Source: Pseudomonas monteilii NBRC 103158 = DSM 14164 (GTDB lineage: Bacteria > Pseudomonadota > Gammaproteobacteria > Pseudomonadales > Pseudomonadaceae). From it: DNA of 64,000 nt. The stretch lies in assembly GCF_000730605.1 (NCBI RefSeq), contig NZ_BBIS01000017.1, positions 171,575 to 235,574 on the forward strand. The letters run 5' to 3'. A program made the translations under genes and the position numbers. The notes under the pieces are model-generated. The model saw only the letters and a program-made list of their open reading frames with translations. It searched no databases and had not been told where the DNA came from. This document shows positions 1-7,966 of the stretch, in pieces. The first letter of the stretch is position 1, and each line of letters starts with the position of its first letter.

Positions 1-2
1 GT

Positions 3-137
3 GCGGGAACGAAGGTCAGCGTTGTCGAGGACATCGACCTGGTTGACCATGTGGACTGGCCGCGTTTCGTTGCCACCTACCGCATCGGCGTGGAGCCCGA
101 CCCCGGCCCGGTGGAACCGGATGACGAAGCGTCCTGA
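3..137 (+). CDS. C-terminal end of an unidentified ICE gene (5' part outside window)
   Basis: The reading frame starting at base 3 is open to a TGA at 135-137 and gives 44 residues rich in Asp, Glu and Val, ending in PVEPDDEAS, which looks like the acidic tail of a real protein. Two other frames are less plausible: one stops early and the other is Arg/Ser/Pro-rich. In related ICEs the genes on this side of DUF3742 include the relaxase, so a transfer gene is possible, but 44 residues are too few to identify it. Confidence 0.5.
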   Translation, partial: AGTKVSVVEDIDLVDHVDWPRFVATYRIGVEPDPGPVEPDDEAS

Positions 138-221
138 AGCAGCAAGAAAACACATTGAAGCCCGAAACGGAATGAAGTGGAGCAAACAGGAATAGGCATT
201 CCTCAGTAGCAGGAGACGACC

Positions 222-587
222 ATGAACACGACGACCCGCACCAGTACCGCAGAACGCCTCGGCCGTACCTTTGGCCGCGGATGGCGCGTCTATGCGCGTG
301 GCGAACGGCGGGTATCGAATTGGTTGGTGGCCAAAGGGGTGCCTTCGGTTGGTGCCACAGTGCTGCTGTGGGTGGTCAAGCTGGCTGTGCTGGGCGCGCT
401 GCTCTACGCCGCCTTCTGGTTCGCACTCGTGTTGCTGGGAGTCGTGGTGGCGGGATGGGCGGCGGCTGCCAATACATCGGAAGAAGACGAGTGGCCGTTC
501 ACCGACCTCACCGAACTGCGCAAGACACCCGGCTACGATCCCAATCTGTACAACGATACGTCGCACGAGTTGTACACCGACGACTGA
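222..587 (+). CDS. DUF3742 family ICE membrane protein
   Basis: The 121-residue protein has a basic N-terminus (about residues 1-40) with repeated Gly-Arg, a long hydrophobic stretch at about residues 43-83 that could span the inner membrane once or twice, and an acidic C-terminus ending TDD. This is the pattern of DUF3742, a family of unknown function found convergent to the TraG_N gene in clc-type ICEs, which is the arrangement here. CAGGAGACGACC before ATG is a good ribosome binding site. The stop codon lies 11 bases from the original end of traG, and the transposon sits in that gap without touching this gene. Confidence 0.85.
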   Translation: MNTTTRTSTAERLGRTFGRGWRVYARGERRVSNWLVAKGVPSVGATVLLWVVKLAVLGALLYAAFWFALVLLGVVVAGWAAAANTSEEDEWPFTDLTELRKTPGYDPNLYNDTSHELYTDD

Positions 588-599
588 TCGGCACCGCGC

Positions 600-604
600 T
601 ACTT
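600..604. repeat. Target-site duplication, left copy
   Basis: TACTT directly precedes the outer GGGG of the left inverted repeat and is repeated directly after the right repeat at 6075-6079. Five-base duplications are characteristic of Tn3-family insertion. Confidence 0.92.
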
Positions 605-685
605 GGGGTCGTTTGCGGGAGAGGGCGAAATCCTACGCTAAGGCTTTGGCCAACGATATTCTCCGGTAAGATTGATGTGTTCCCA
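605..685 (+). repeat. Left terminal inverted repeat of Tn5393-type element
   Basis: The repeat begins GGGGTCGTTTGCGGGAG and matches the reverse complement of the right end at 77 of 81 positions. The four differences (repeat positions 18, 24, 49 and 64) are all A here against G in the right copy. Identity stops after position 81. Confidence 0.95.
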
Positions 686-710
686 GGGGATAGGAGAAGT
701 CGCTTGATAT

Positions 711-1547
711 CTAGTATGACGTCTGTCGCACCTGCTTGATCGCGGCCGCGATAGCTAGATCGCGTTGCTCCTCTTCTCCATCCGCGTTCCAAGCTGCGGA
801 AAGGCACCCATAAGCGTACGCCTGGTCGAGCAGGCGACGCGGATCGACGTCCAGCGCACGAGAGAATGCGTCCGCCATCTGTGCAATGCGTCTAGGATCG
901 AGACAAAGGTCGTCTCTGTCAGCCGGATCGTAGAACATATTGGCGGCGCCAAAGCCCACTTCACCGACCAGACCGACGGGATCTATCACCAGCCAGCCGC
1001 GACTGGAGAACATGATGTTTTCATGATGCAGATCGCCATGTAGCCCACGCAGTTCCGAGGCATTGCTCATCATTTGATCGGCTATAATCGCCGCGTGGAC
1101 GTAGTCAGTTTGACAACCTGCGTTTTGATCATCGCGCGCCCGCTGAAACAAAGCTGCAAAGCGATCCCGGATCGGGAGAAGGGCAGAAGGCAGGGGTTCC
1201 TCAGATGCGGCATACAGCTTCGCCATTAGTTCCGCTGCAATTTCGGTCGCCTGGTAGTCGCCGTGCTCGGCAACGATGTGAGAGAGCATTCGCTCCCCGG
1301 CATATTCGAGCAACATCAGATTGTTCTCACGACCGAGCAACCGGACTGCTCCCCTCCCATTGCGCCATACCAGATAGTCGGCCCCGCGCAGTTCATCAGC
1401 AATGTCTTCTATAGGTTTCAATCCCTTGACGATTGCAGGAGTCCCGTCTGGCAATGAAACTTTCCAAACGAGGCTGGAAAAGGTGTCCGCAATGAGAACA
1501 GGTTGCGAAACGTGCCAATGAGCAGGAAAAACAGGCGGCATGAACAT
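711..1547 (-). CDS. strB: Aminoglycoside O-phosphotransferase APH(6)-Id (streptomycin resistance)
   Basis: The 278-residue enzyme phosphorylates streptomycin at the 6-hydroxyl. It has the phosphotransferase signature HGDLHHEN at residues 170-177 (catalytic Asp172) and the metal-binding IDP at 188-190. Sequence and length agree with StrB starting MFMPPVFPAHW. An in-frame ATG three codons upstream exists, but the canonical start overlaps the strA stop as TGATG, giving translational coupling. It forms an operon with strA and is the last gene before the left transposon end. No truncation or frameshift is visible. Confidence 0.97.
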   Translation of the reverse strand: MFMPPVFPAHWHVSQPVLIADTFSSLVWKVSLPDGTPAIVKGLKPIEDIADELRGADYLVWRNGRGAVRLLGRENNLMLLEYAGERMLSHIVAEHGDYQATEIAAELMAKLYAASEEPLPSALLPIRDRFAALFQRARDDQNAGCQTDYVHAAIIADQMMSNASELRGLHGDLHHENIMFSSRGWLVIDPVGLVGEVGFGAANMFYDPADRDDLCLDPRRIAQMADAFSRALDVDPRRLLDQAYAYGCLSAAWNADGEEEQRDLAIAAAIKQVRQTSY

Positions 1548-2350
1548 CAACCCCAAGTCAGAGGGTCCAATCGCAGATAGAAGGCAAGGCGTTCGCGGTC
1601 GGGGGCTTCGATCCCCAATACATTGAATAGGACAGCGAAGGCGCGCTCTGCTTCATCTGGCGCTGCCCAGTTCTCTTCGGCGTTAGCAATCATGAGTGCC
1701 AAATCGGCATAGCGATCTGCTGTTCCGAGCCGCCCAAGGTCGATCAGACCCGTGCATTGAAGAGTTTTAGGGTCCACCATGAAGTTCGGCATGCAGGGAT
1801 CACCATGGCAAACAACCATATCGGTGCGCTCTTGGTCGAGCCGCACCGGTAGCTCTCGTTCGACACGAGCCAAAAGATCGAGCTGCGGCGTACTCTTGTC
1901 CTCGTCCGGTAAGAAGTCGGGATTGACGGCATTGCGGGACACCACATCAACGGCGCGTCCGAACATTCGCGACAGCCTGCGCTCAAACGGACATTGATCA
2001 ACCGATAGGCTGTGAACAGCGCCAAGTTGCTGCCCCATTGACGGCCACGCTTTGAGCAAATCCGCTCCAGACAGATCAGCCGCCGGTACTCCCGGAATTG
2101 CCGTTATCACCAAGCATGCACCCTCCTGTTCCTCCTGCCAGTTGATCACCTCGGGGCAAGCCACACCTCGACCTTTGAGCCAAATGAGGCGGTCACGCTC
2201 TCCAGCGAGCTCACCGCGGCGGGAAGCAGGTGCGATTTTCGCGAAGGCATGCCCGTCACCACGTCGAAAAACAAAATCACCAGATTCTCCGCCTCTGACA
2301 GGCAACCAGTCAGAATGCGATTCACCAAAAAAAATATTAGTTCGATTCAA
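1547..2350 (-). CDS. strA: Aminoglycoside O-phosphotransferase APH(3'')-Ib (streptomycin resistance)
   Basis: The 267-residue enzyme phosphorylates streptomycin at the 3''-hydroxyl. HGDPCMPN at residues 182-189 contains the catalytic Asp184, and IDLG at 203-206 supplies the metal-binding Asp. The start codon is TTG, as in the standard strA gene, with AAGGA a few bases upstream. The last base of the stop is the first base of the strB start. The gene lies about 65 bases downstream of tnpR with no insertion sequence between, so expression probably comes from the tnpR promoter region. Confidence 0.97.
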   Translation of the reverse strand: MNRTNIFFGESHSDWLPVRGGESGDFVFRRGDGHAFAKIAPASRRGELAGERDRLIWLKGRGVACPEVINWQEEQEGACLVITAIPGVPAADLSGADLLKAWPSMGQQLGAVHSLSVDQCPFERRLSRMFGRAVDVVSRNAVNPDFLPDEDKSTPQLDLLARVERELPVRLDQERTDMVVCHGDPCMPNFMVDPKTLQCTGLIDLGRLGTADRYADLALMIANAEENWAAPDEAERAFAVLFNVLGIEAPDRERLAFYLRLDPLTWG

Positions 2351-2415
2351 TGGAGGTTCCTTCAGTTTTCTGATGAAGCGCGGAGGTGGCTCAACCTGCG
2401 AAAAGAAACGAGTTG

Positions 2416-3030
2416 CTACGTAAGTCCGAGAACATGCTTTCCATGGTCTCTGAGCTCGCCTTTGGGACCGACATATCGGTAGAGAGTGACGCGCTCGATG
2501 CCGAGTTCCTTGCAGAGATCGGAAACTGAAGTATCGCGCTGGGCCATGGCGGCTTGCGCGAGACGCACCTGAGCTTTGGTGAGCGCGAATTTTCGTCCGC
2601 CCTTGCGACCGCGCGCTCTCGCGGAGGCGAGACCCGCCATGGTGCGCTCTCGGATCAGATCCCGCTCGAACTCGGCCAAGGTGGCGAAGATTCCGAACAC
2701 CATGCGACCGGACGCAGTCGTGGTGTCGATCTGAGCGCCCTTTCCAGTCAGAACCCGCAGGCCGATCTTGCGGTCTGACAGCTCCTTCACCGTGTTGACC
2801 AGATGGGCAAGCGATCGTCCGAGGCGATCGAGCTTCCAGACCACCAGCACATCGCCGTCACGCAATGACTTGAGGCAGGCAGTCAAGCCAGGGCGATCAT
2901 CACGACCGCCGGAAGCAAGATCATCATAGATATTGTCCCGTTCGACACCTGCGGCGCGCAAGGCGTCGTGCTGCAGGTCGAGAGACTGCGAGCCATCGGC
3001 TTTGGAGACGCGGGCATATCCGATCAGCAT
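2416..3030 (-). CDS. tnpR: Tn3-family resolvase (serine recombinase)
   Basis: This 204-residue recombinase resolves transposition cointegrates at res and, as known for the family, represses tnpA and itself. The catalytic serine is Ser9 in YARVSK, the KLDRLGRS block at 66-73 carries active-site arginines, and a helix-turn-helix lies at about 168-187. It is divergent from tnpA, with about 125 bases between the two starts holding the res region. It reads towards strA-strB. The ribosome binding site before its ATG is weak. Confidence 0.95.
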   Translation of the reverse strand: MLIGYARVSKADGSQSLDLQHDALRAAGVERDNIYDDLASGGRDDRPGLTACLKSLRDGDVLVVWKLDRLGRSLAHLVNTVKELSDRKIGLRVLTGKGAQIDTTTASGRMVFGIFATLAEFERDLIRERTMAGLASARARGRKGGRKFALTKAQVRLAQAAMAQRDTSVSDLCKELGIERVTLYRYVGPKGELRDHGKHVLGLT

Positions 3031-3155
3031 GTATCACAAACGTTGGTTTGAGGCGGCGCTTCGGCCACGATTGCATTGACCTCTGGAAATGTATCTCAAC
3101 CAGCTTCATAAACAAAGCGTCTTGAACGCTATCAGATTTTGAAAAAGGAACATGT
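3031..3155. promoter_or_regulatory. res: res region and divergent tnpR/tnpA promoters
   Basis: This 125-base gap between the divergent tnpR and tnpA starts is more AT-rich than its surroundings. In Tn3-family elements it holds the resolvase crossover site and both promoters. AAAAAGGA lies just ahead of the tnpA start. I infer the res function from position and did not delimit subsites. Confidence 0.75.
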
Positions 3156-6041
3156 ATGCCGCGTCGCGTCACTCTAACCGATCGGCAGAAAGACGCGCTG
3201 TTGCGCTTGCCGACTTCACAGACGGATTTGCTCAAGCACTATACGCTGAGTGATGAAGACCTTGGGCATATCAGGCTGCGTCGGCGCGCTCACAACAGGT
3301 TCGGCTTCGCCCTGCAATTGTGTGTCCTGCGCTATCCCGGCCGGGTGCTGGCTCCAGGCGAACTGATCCCTGCAGAGGTCATCGAATTTATCGGAGCGCA
3401 GCTTGGCCTGGGTGCCGACGATCTCGTAGACTATGCTGCCCGCGAGGAAACACGGCACGAGCATCTTGCCGAGTTACGGGGGCTCTACGGCTTCCGCACC
3501 TTCTCCGGACGTGGTGCGAGCGAGCTGAAGGAATGGTTGTTCCGAGAAGCCGAGATGGCGGTGTCGAACGAGGATATCGCCCGTCGCTTCGTAGCCGAGT
3601 GCCGACGCACCCGCACTGTCCTTCCCGCGACATCCACGATCGAGCGGCTTTGTGCCGCGGCTCTCGTCGATGCCGAGCGACGCATCGAGACGAGGATCGC
3701 CAGTCGGCTGCCTATGTCGATCCGAGAACAGTTGCTGGCATTGCTCGAGGAGACGGCTGATGATCGGGTGACCCGTTTTGTGTGGCTGCGCCAGTTCGAG
3801 CCTGGCTCGAACTCTTCGTCGGCCAACCGGCTGCTCGACCGGCTCGAATATCTGCAACGCATCGATCTCCCCGAGGATCTGCTTGCCGGCGTTCCTGCCC
3901 ATCGGGTGACTCGTCTGCGCAGGCAGGGTGAACGGTATTATGCCGACGGCATGCGCGATCTCCCGGAGGACAGGCGGCTTGCGATCTTGGCTGTTTGCGT
4001 CTCGGAATGGCAGGCGATGTTGGCCGACGCAGTGGTCGAAACCCACGACCGGATCGTCGGCCGTCTCTACCGTGCTTCGGAGCGTATTTGCCATGCAAAG
4101 GTCGCAGACGAAGCGGGGGTGGTGCGTGACACCCTGAAATCCTTCGCCGAGATCGGGGGCGCCCTGGTCGATGCACAGGATGATGGCCAGCCGCTGGGCG
4201 ATGTCATCGCGAGTGGGTCAGGGTGGGACGGCTTAAAAACCCTTGTTGCAATGGCAACCAGGCTGACCGCCACCATGGCCGACGATCCGCTCAATCATGT
4301 GCTCGACGGTTATCACCGCTTCCGCCGATACGCTCCACGCATGTTGCGCCTGCTCGATCTGCGAGCTGCGCCCGTTGCACTGCCGCTTCTGGAAGCGGTG
4401 ACGGCCCTTCGTACCGGTTTGAACGATGCCGCGATGACCAGCTTCTTGCGGCCCAGCTCGAAATGGCATCGCCACCTTCGGGCCCAGAGGGCTGGCGACG
4501 CTCGCCTATGGGAGATCGCGGTGCTGTTCCATCTGCGCGATGCGTTCCGCTCCGGAGATGTCTGGCTTACTAGGTCCCGGCGCTATGGCGATCTGAAACA
4601 CGCACTCGTTCCGGCACAATCCATCGCGGAAGGCGGTCGTCTCGCTGTGCCATTGCGGCCGGAGGAATGGCTGGCAGACCGGCAAGCTCGCCTCGACATG
4701 CGGTTGCGCGAGCTTGGCCGTGCCGCTCGCGCAGGCACGATCCCGGGCGGGTCGATTGAAAACGGCGTTCTGCATATCGAGAAACTCGAAGCCGCCGCGC
4801 CGACAGGCGCCGAAGATCTGGTGCTCGATCTCTACAAGCAGATCCCGCCCACGCGCATCACCGATCTCCTGCTGGAGGTGGATGCGGCGACCGGCTTCAC
4901 CGAAGCGTTCACCCATCTGCGCACAGGAGCACCCTGCGCTGACCGGATCGGGCTAATGAACGTTATCTTGGCGGAAGGGATCAACCTCGGCTTGCGCAAA
5001 ATGGCGGATGCGACAAACACCCACACCTTCTGGGAATTGATCCGCATTGGACGGTGGCATGTCGAGGGCGAAGCCTATGACCGGGCGCTGGCCATGGTGG
5101 TCGAGGCACAGGCAGCGTTACCCATGGCCCGGTTCTGGGGCATGGGCACGTCGGCTTCGAGCGACGGACAGTTCTTCGTCGCTACAGAGCAAGGTGAGGC
5201 CATGAACCTGGTCAACGCGAAATATGGCAATACCCCGGGCCTGAAAGCCTATAGCCACGTCTCCGACCAATATGCGCCGTTCGCAACCCAGGTGATTCCT
5301 GCAACGGCAAGCGAAGCGCCTTACATCCTCGATGGCCTGCTGATGAACGATGCTGGACGCCATATCCGCGAGCAGTTCACCGACACGGGCGGCTTCACCG
5401 ATCACGTCTTTGCCGCATGTGCCATTCTCGGCTACCGGTTCGCTCCGCGCATCCGCGACCTGCCATCCAAACGGCTCTACGCGTTCAATCCGTCGGCCGC
5501 CCCGGCGCACCTGCGAGCGTTGATCGGCGGAAAGGTCAACCAAGCCATGATCGAGCGCAATTGGCCCGACATCCTGCGCATCGCCGCCACCATTGCTGCC
5601 GGGACCGTCGCGCCAAGCCAGATTCTGCGGAAACTCGCCTCCTATCCGCGGCAGAACGAGCTCGCGACAGCCCTGCGGGAAGTCGGTCGCGTCGAGCGCA
5701 CCCTGTTCATGATCGACTGGATTCTGGATGCCGAACTCCAACGGCGTGCCCAGATCGGGCTCAACAAAGGCGAAGCTCATCATGCGCTGAAGCGGGCAAT
5801 CAGCTTCCACCGCCGCGGTGAAATCCGCGACCGTTCCGCCGAAGGCCAGCATTACCGCATCGCCGGCATGAATCTGCTCGCCGCCATCATCATCTTCTGG
5901 AACACCATGAAGCTCGGCGAGGTCGTTGCAAACCAGAAACGCGATGGAAAGCTGCTATCGCCCGATCTCTTGGCCCATGTTTCGCCGCTCGGATGGGAAC
6001 ACATCAATCTCACCGGAGAATATCGCTGGCCAAAGCCTTAG
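3156..6041 (+). CDS. tnpA: Tn3-family transposase, Tn5393 type
   Basis: The 961-residue DDE transposase catalyses replicative transposition by binding the terminal repeats. The N-terminal DUF4158-like DNA-binding part is followed by the Tn3 catalytic domain; the first catalytic Asp is Asp670 in the SSDGQFF motif, with TDTGGFTD and the C-terminal FWNT block further on. The length is full for Tn5393 TnpA. The last 48 bases of the gene lie inside the right inverted repeat, as in the reference element. AAAAAGGA upstream supports the chosen ATG. No internal stop is seen. Confidence 0.96.
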   Translation: MPRRVTLTDRQKDALLRLPTSQTDLLKHYTLSDEDLGHIRLRRRAHNRFGFALQLCVLRYPGRVLAPGELIPAEVIEFIGAQLGLGADDLVDYAAREETRHEHLAELRGLYGFRTFSGRGASELKEWLFREAEMAVSNEDIARRFVAECRRTRTVLPATSTIERLCAAALVDAERRIETRIASRLPMSIREQLLALLEETADDRVTRFVWLRQFEPGSNSSSANRLLDRLEYLQRIDLPEDLLAGVPAHRVTRLRRQGERYYADGMRDLPEDRRLAILAVCVSEWQAMLADAVVETHDRIVGRLYRASERICHAKVADEAGVVRDTLKSFAEIGGALVDAQDDGQPLGDVIASGSGWDGLKTLVAMATRLTATMADDPLNHVLDGYHRFRRYAPRMLRLLDLRAAPVALPLLEAVTALRTGLNDAAMTSFLRPSSKWHRHLRAQRAGDARLWEIAVLFHLRDAFRSGDVWLTRSRRYGDLKHALVPAQSIAEGGRLAVPLRPEEWLADRQARLDMRLRELGRAARAGTIPGGSIENGVLHIEKLEAAAPTGAEDLVLDLYKQIPPTRITDLLLEVDAATGFTEAFTHLRTGAPCADRIGLMNVILAEGINLGLRKMADATNTHTFWELIRIGRWHVEGEAYDRALAMVVEAQAALPMARFWGMGTSASSDGQFFVATEQGEAMNLVNAKYGNTPGLKAYSHVSDQYAPFATQVIPATASEAPYILDGLLMNDAGRHIREQFTDTGGFTDHVFAACAILGYRFAPRIRDLPSKRLYAFNPSAAPAHLRALIGGKVNQAMIERNWPDILRIAATIAAGTVAPSQILRKLASYPRQNELATALREVGRVERTLFMIDWILDAELQRRAQIGLNKGEAHHALKRAISFHRRGEIRDRSAEGQHYRIAGMNLLAAIIIFWNTMKLGEVVANQKRDGKLLSPDLLAHVSPLGWEHINLTGEYRWPKP

Positions 6042-6074
6042 CGTAGGATTCCGCCCCCTCCCGCAAACGACCCC
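5994..6074 (-). repeat. Right terminal inverted repeat of Tn5393-type element
   Basis: Reading inward from 6074 on the - strand it begins GGGGTCGTTTGCGGGAGG and pairs with the left repeat over 81 bases with four mismatches. It contains the 3' end of tnpA. Its outermost C (6074) also supplies one base of the traG stop codon. Confidence 0.95.
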
Positions 6075-7594
6075 TACTTCAGCTTACCTCCGGTAAGGGC
6101 CCCAGCGCCCTTACCGCCTGCTTGGCCGGCGCTCTTGCTGCCATCTGAAAGCCCCTGGATGACGTGCCCGGCCCGAATCCCAACCCAGGTAAGGCTCGCA
6201 AGCCAAAAGCCCGGCAAGACCAGGAACATCGTGCCCATGACGAACATCAGGAGCAGGTCGCCAAAGGCATTGTTCAACCCCACCAGCGGATCGAAGTTAG
6301 TGTGTGGCCGGTTCCAGCCGAAGCCCCACCCATAGAGCGCATCGAGGATGGTGCTGTCGATCCAGCGTGCGAGTTGGAACCAGAAATCGGTGAAGAACAG
6401 CGCGAATTGCACGACGCTGACGGTGACGACCGTCTTCAGGTCATAGGTTCCGACGACCAGTACGAGCGGGATGCAGATGACCAGTGCCATCTTGAGCAAG
6501 GCAAGCACCATGGGCAGCGCCTGGCGCACCACGTCCATGGCGGGAAATGCGGCAAGTGCCCCGACCGCCATTCCTACATCCCCCGTGGCCCGCGTCACGA
6601 TGTTCGGCAGGGTCTTGTCGATCTGGCCGCCGTAGTCGGTATAGACCGAACCCTGGTTGAGCTTCTGCTGTCGCGGTGACGCGATGGTACGGACCACCGA
6701 ATCGTCCACCTCGGTACGGCTCAGGAACCCGGCCCAGCCCGCCAAGCGATTCAACAGGCTGGGGTCCACCTGGCCCAGCAGCCGTGCCCGCAGGCCGTTG
6801 CTGCCATCGGCCCACCACTGCCTGCAGGTCGGGTAGCCGCCGCCACTGGCCACCTGCGCAAGCCCTGCGTCGCGGGTGTCGTCATAGGGCCATGACTCGC
6901 GCGCCGTGCTGGAACGGTAGCTGTCGTAGTAGCCGCCGGTATCCGTGAAAAACCTCGAACCGATCCAGGTCACGTCGTTCATTTGAGCGTCGTCCAGCTC
7001 CGGCCGCGCCATGAACAATTTAGCGCGTGCAGGTCCGTAGCAGTCGTGTGTGAAATCGGCCACTTCCTGAGCCAGAACCGGGTCATTGATGCGGGTAGCG
7101 TCGATCTCCATGCGCATCTGTCGCAGGTCTGTCCCGCACGGGATTGCCGCCACCGAGGCGCTGGTGACGGCGCGCGAGAGCGCGTGCATGAAGGCCCACC
7201 AGACCGGCACCTTGGCACTCTGGTTGTTGATGGTGCTGAAGGACTGGGACCAGCCGGTATCCGTGGGCTGCGGCACGTTGACCTGGCACTGGGCCGAGCG
7301 CGAGCTGTCGTACTGAATTGTGTTGAGGTCCACGTCGATGAAGGGGATGCCGGCGAACATCACCACCACGATGGCGACGAACACCCGGTTCTCGATGCGT
7401 GCGGCCGAGAGCACGCCCTTGTTGCCTTCGTCGGCACCTTCCGCACGGGCCTTAAGCCATTCCTGCACGATGATCGCCACGAAGGGCAGTGCGAATACCC
7501 CGCTGGATACCAGTACCGCCCAGATGCCGTTGTTGACGATCCAGGACACCAAGGTCAGGTAGTACTCCAGGTAGTCGGTTGTGAAAAGCGTCAT
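6074..7594 (-). CDS. traG: TraG N-terminal-domain conjugation protein
   Basis: The 506-residue inner-membrane protein matches the TraG_N family: hydrophobic segments near the N-terminus (about residues 15-50 and 70-95), a long periplasmic-type middle part with several cysteines, and a cluster of membrane segments from about 345 to 475. It is thought to act in mating-pair assembly or stabilisation. It is the last gene of the - strand transfer operon. The transposon inserted in its stop codon region, but the terminal C of the transposon restores TAG, so the reading frame still ends after GGKLK. Confidence 0.88.
   Translation of the reverse strand: MTLFTTDYLEYYLTLVSWIVNNGIWAVLVSSGVFALPFVAIIVQEWLKARAEGADEGNKGVLSAARIENRVFVAIVVVMFAGIPFIDVDLNTIQYDSSRSAQCQVNVPQPTDTGWSQSFSTINNQSAKVPVWWAFMHALSRAVTSASVAAIPCGTDLRQMRMEIDATRINDPVLAQEVADFTHDCYGPARAKLFMARPELDDAQMNDVTWIGSRFFTDTGGYYDSYRSSTARESWPYDDTRDAGLAQVASGGGYPTCRQWWADGSNGLRARLLGQVDPSLLNRLAGWAGFLSRTEVDDSVVRTIASPRQQKLNQGSVYTDYGGQIDKTLPNIVTRATGDVGMAVGALAAFPAMDVVRQALPMVLALLKMALVICIPLVLVVGTYDLKTVVTVSVVQFALFFTDFWFQLARWIDSTILDALYGWGFGWNRPHTNFDPLVGLNNAFGDLLLMFVMGTMFLVLPGFWLASLTWVGIRAGHVIQGLSDGSKSAGQAGGKGAGALTGGKLK
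6075..6079. repeat. Target-site duplication, right copy
   Basis: TACTT, identical to 600-604, follows the right inverted repeat. Its first two bases form part of the traG stop codon. Confidence 0.92.
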
Positions 7595-7609
7595 GGCTCG
7601 GACCTCCCC

Positions 7610-7966
7610 TCAGCCCTGCATCAACAGGCTGGCTTCAAGCGCCACGATGGCAACGACGCCGGCGATCTCGCTGCGTACCAGGCGGCGCCGCGCTTGCGCG
7701 TCGTCCTCACGCGCAAGCAGCCGGCGACGCATCCAGACCCAGCCGTAGGCCGTCGCGCCATACAGGCACAGCCGCCAGACCAGGAAGTAGCCCGCTGCTG
7801 CCGCCAGCCAACGCTCCCAGCCCGCGACACTTCCGACGAGGTAGATGCCAACGATGTTGGCACCCACGGCGACGGCCGCGAGTACCATCGTCCACAGCAG
7901 CGCCTTCGCTGCGCGCCGGTTGAACAGCCAGCGCGGGCGCAGCCAGGCCGCACGCATCAGGCTCAT
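7610..7966 (-). CDS. Conserved ICE membrane protein of unknown function
   Basis: The 118-residue protein is basic and hydrophobic, with membrane segments at about residues 20-45, 52-72 and 98-116. It sits between the PFL_4711-type gene, whose stop overlaps its start by four bases (ATGA), and traG, the usual place for a small unnamed membrane protein of the transfer operon in this ICE family. No catalytic motif is visible. A structural role in mating-pair formation is inferred from position alone. Confidence 0.7.
   Translation of the reverse strand: MSLMRAAWLRPRWLFNRRAAKALLWTMVLAAVAVGANIVGIYLVGSVAGWERWLAAAAGYFLVWRLCLYGATAYGWVWMRRRLLAREDDAQARRRLVRSEIAGVVAIVALEASLLMQG

Larger units (their letters stand above)
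605..6074. mobile_element. Tn5393-type transposon (Tn3 family) with strA-strB
   Basis: The element is bounded by near-identical 81-base inverted repeats and flanked by TACTT. It contains divergent tnpA and tnpR with a res region between them, followed by strA and strB. Order, repeat length and gene content match Tn5393. Only about 65 bases separate tnpR from strA, so the IS1133 copy found there in some Tn5393 versions is absent and strA-strB probably depend on transcription from the tnpR side. All four genes look intact, so the element may still transpose. Confidence 0.96.

Noticed and set aside
1..195. 64-residue open frame from base 1
   Set aside because: It is Arg/Ser/Pro-rich and runs in a different frame from the acidic tail ending at 137, which has more natural composition and ends cleanly before DUF3742.
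2351..2415. Possible IS1133 remnant between tnpR and strA
   Set aside because: Only about 65 bases separate the genes and no insertion-sequence ends or target duplication are visible; this is the IS-free form.
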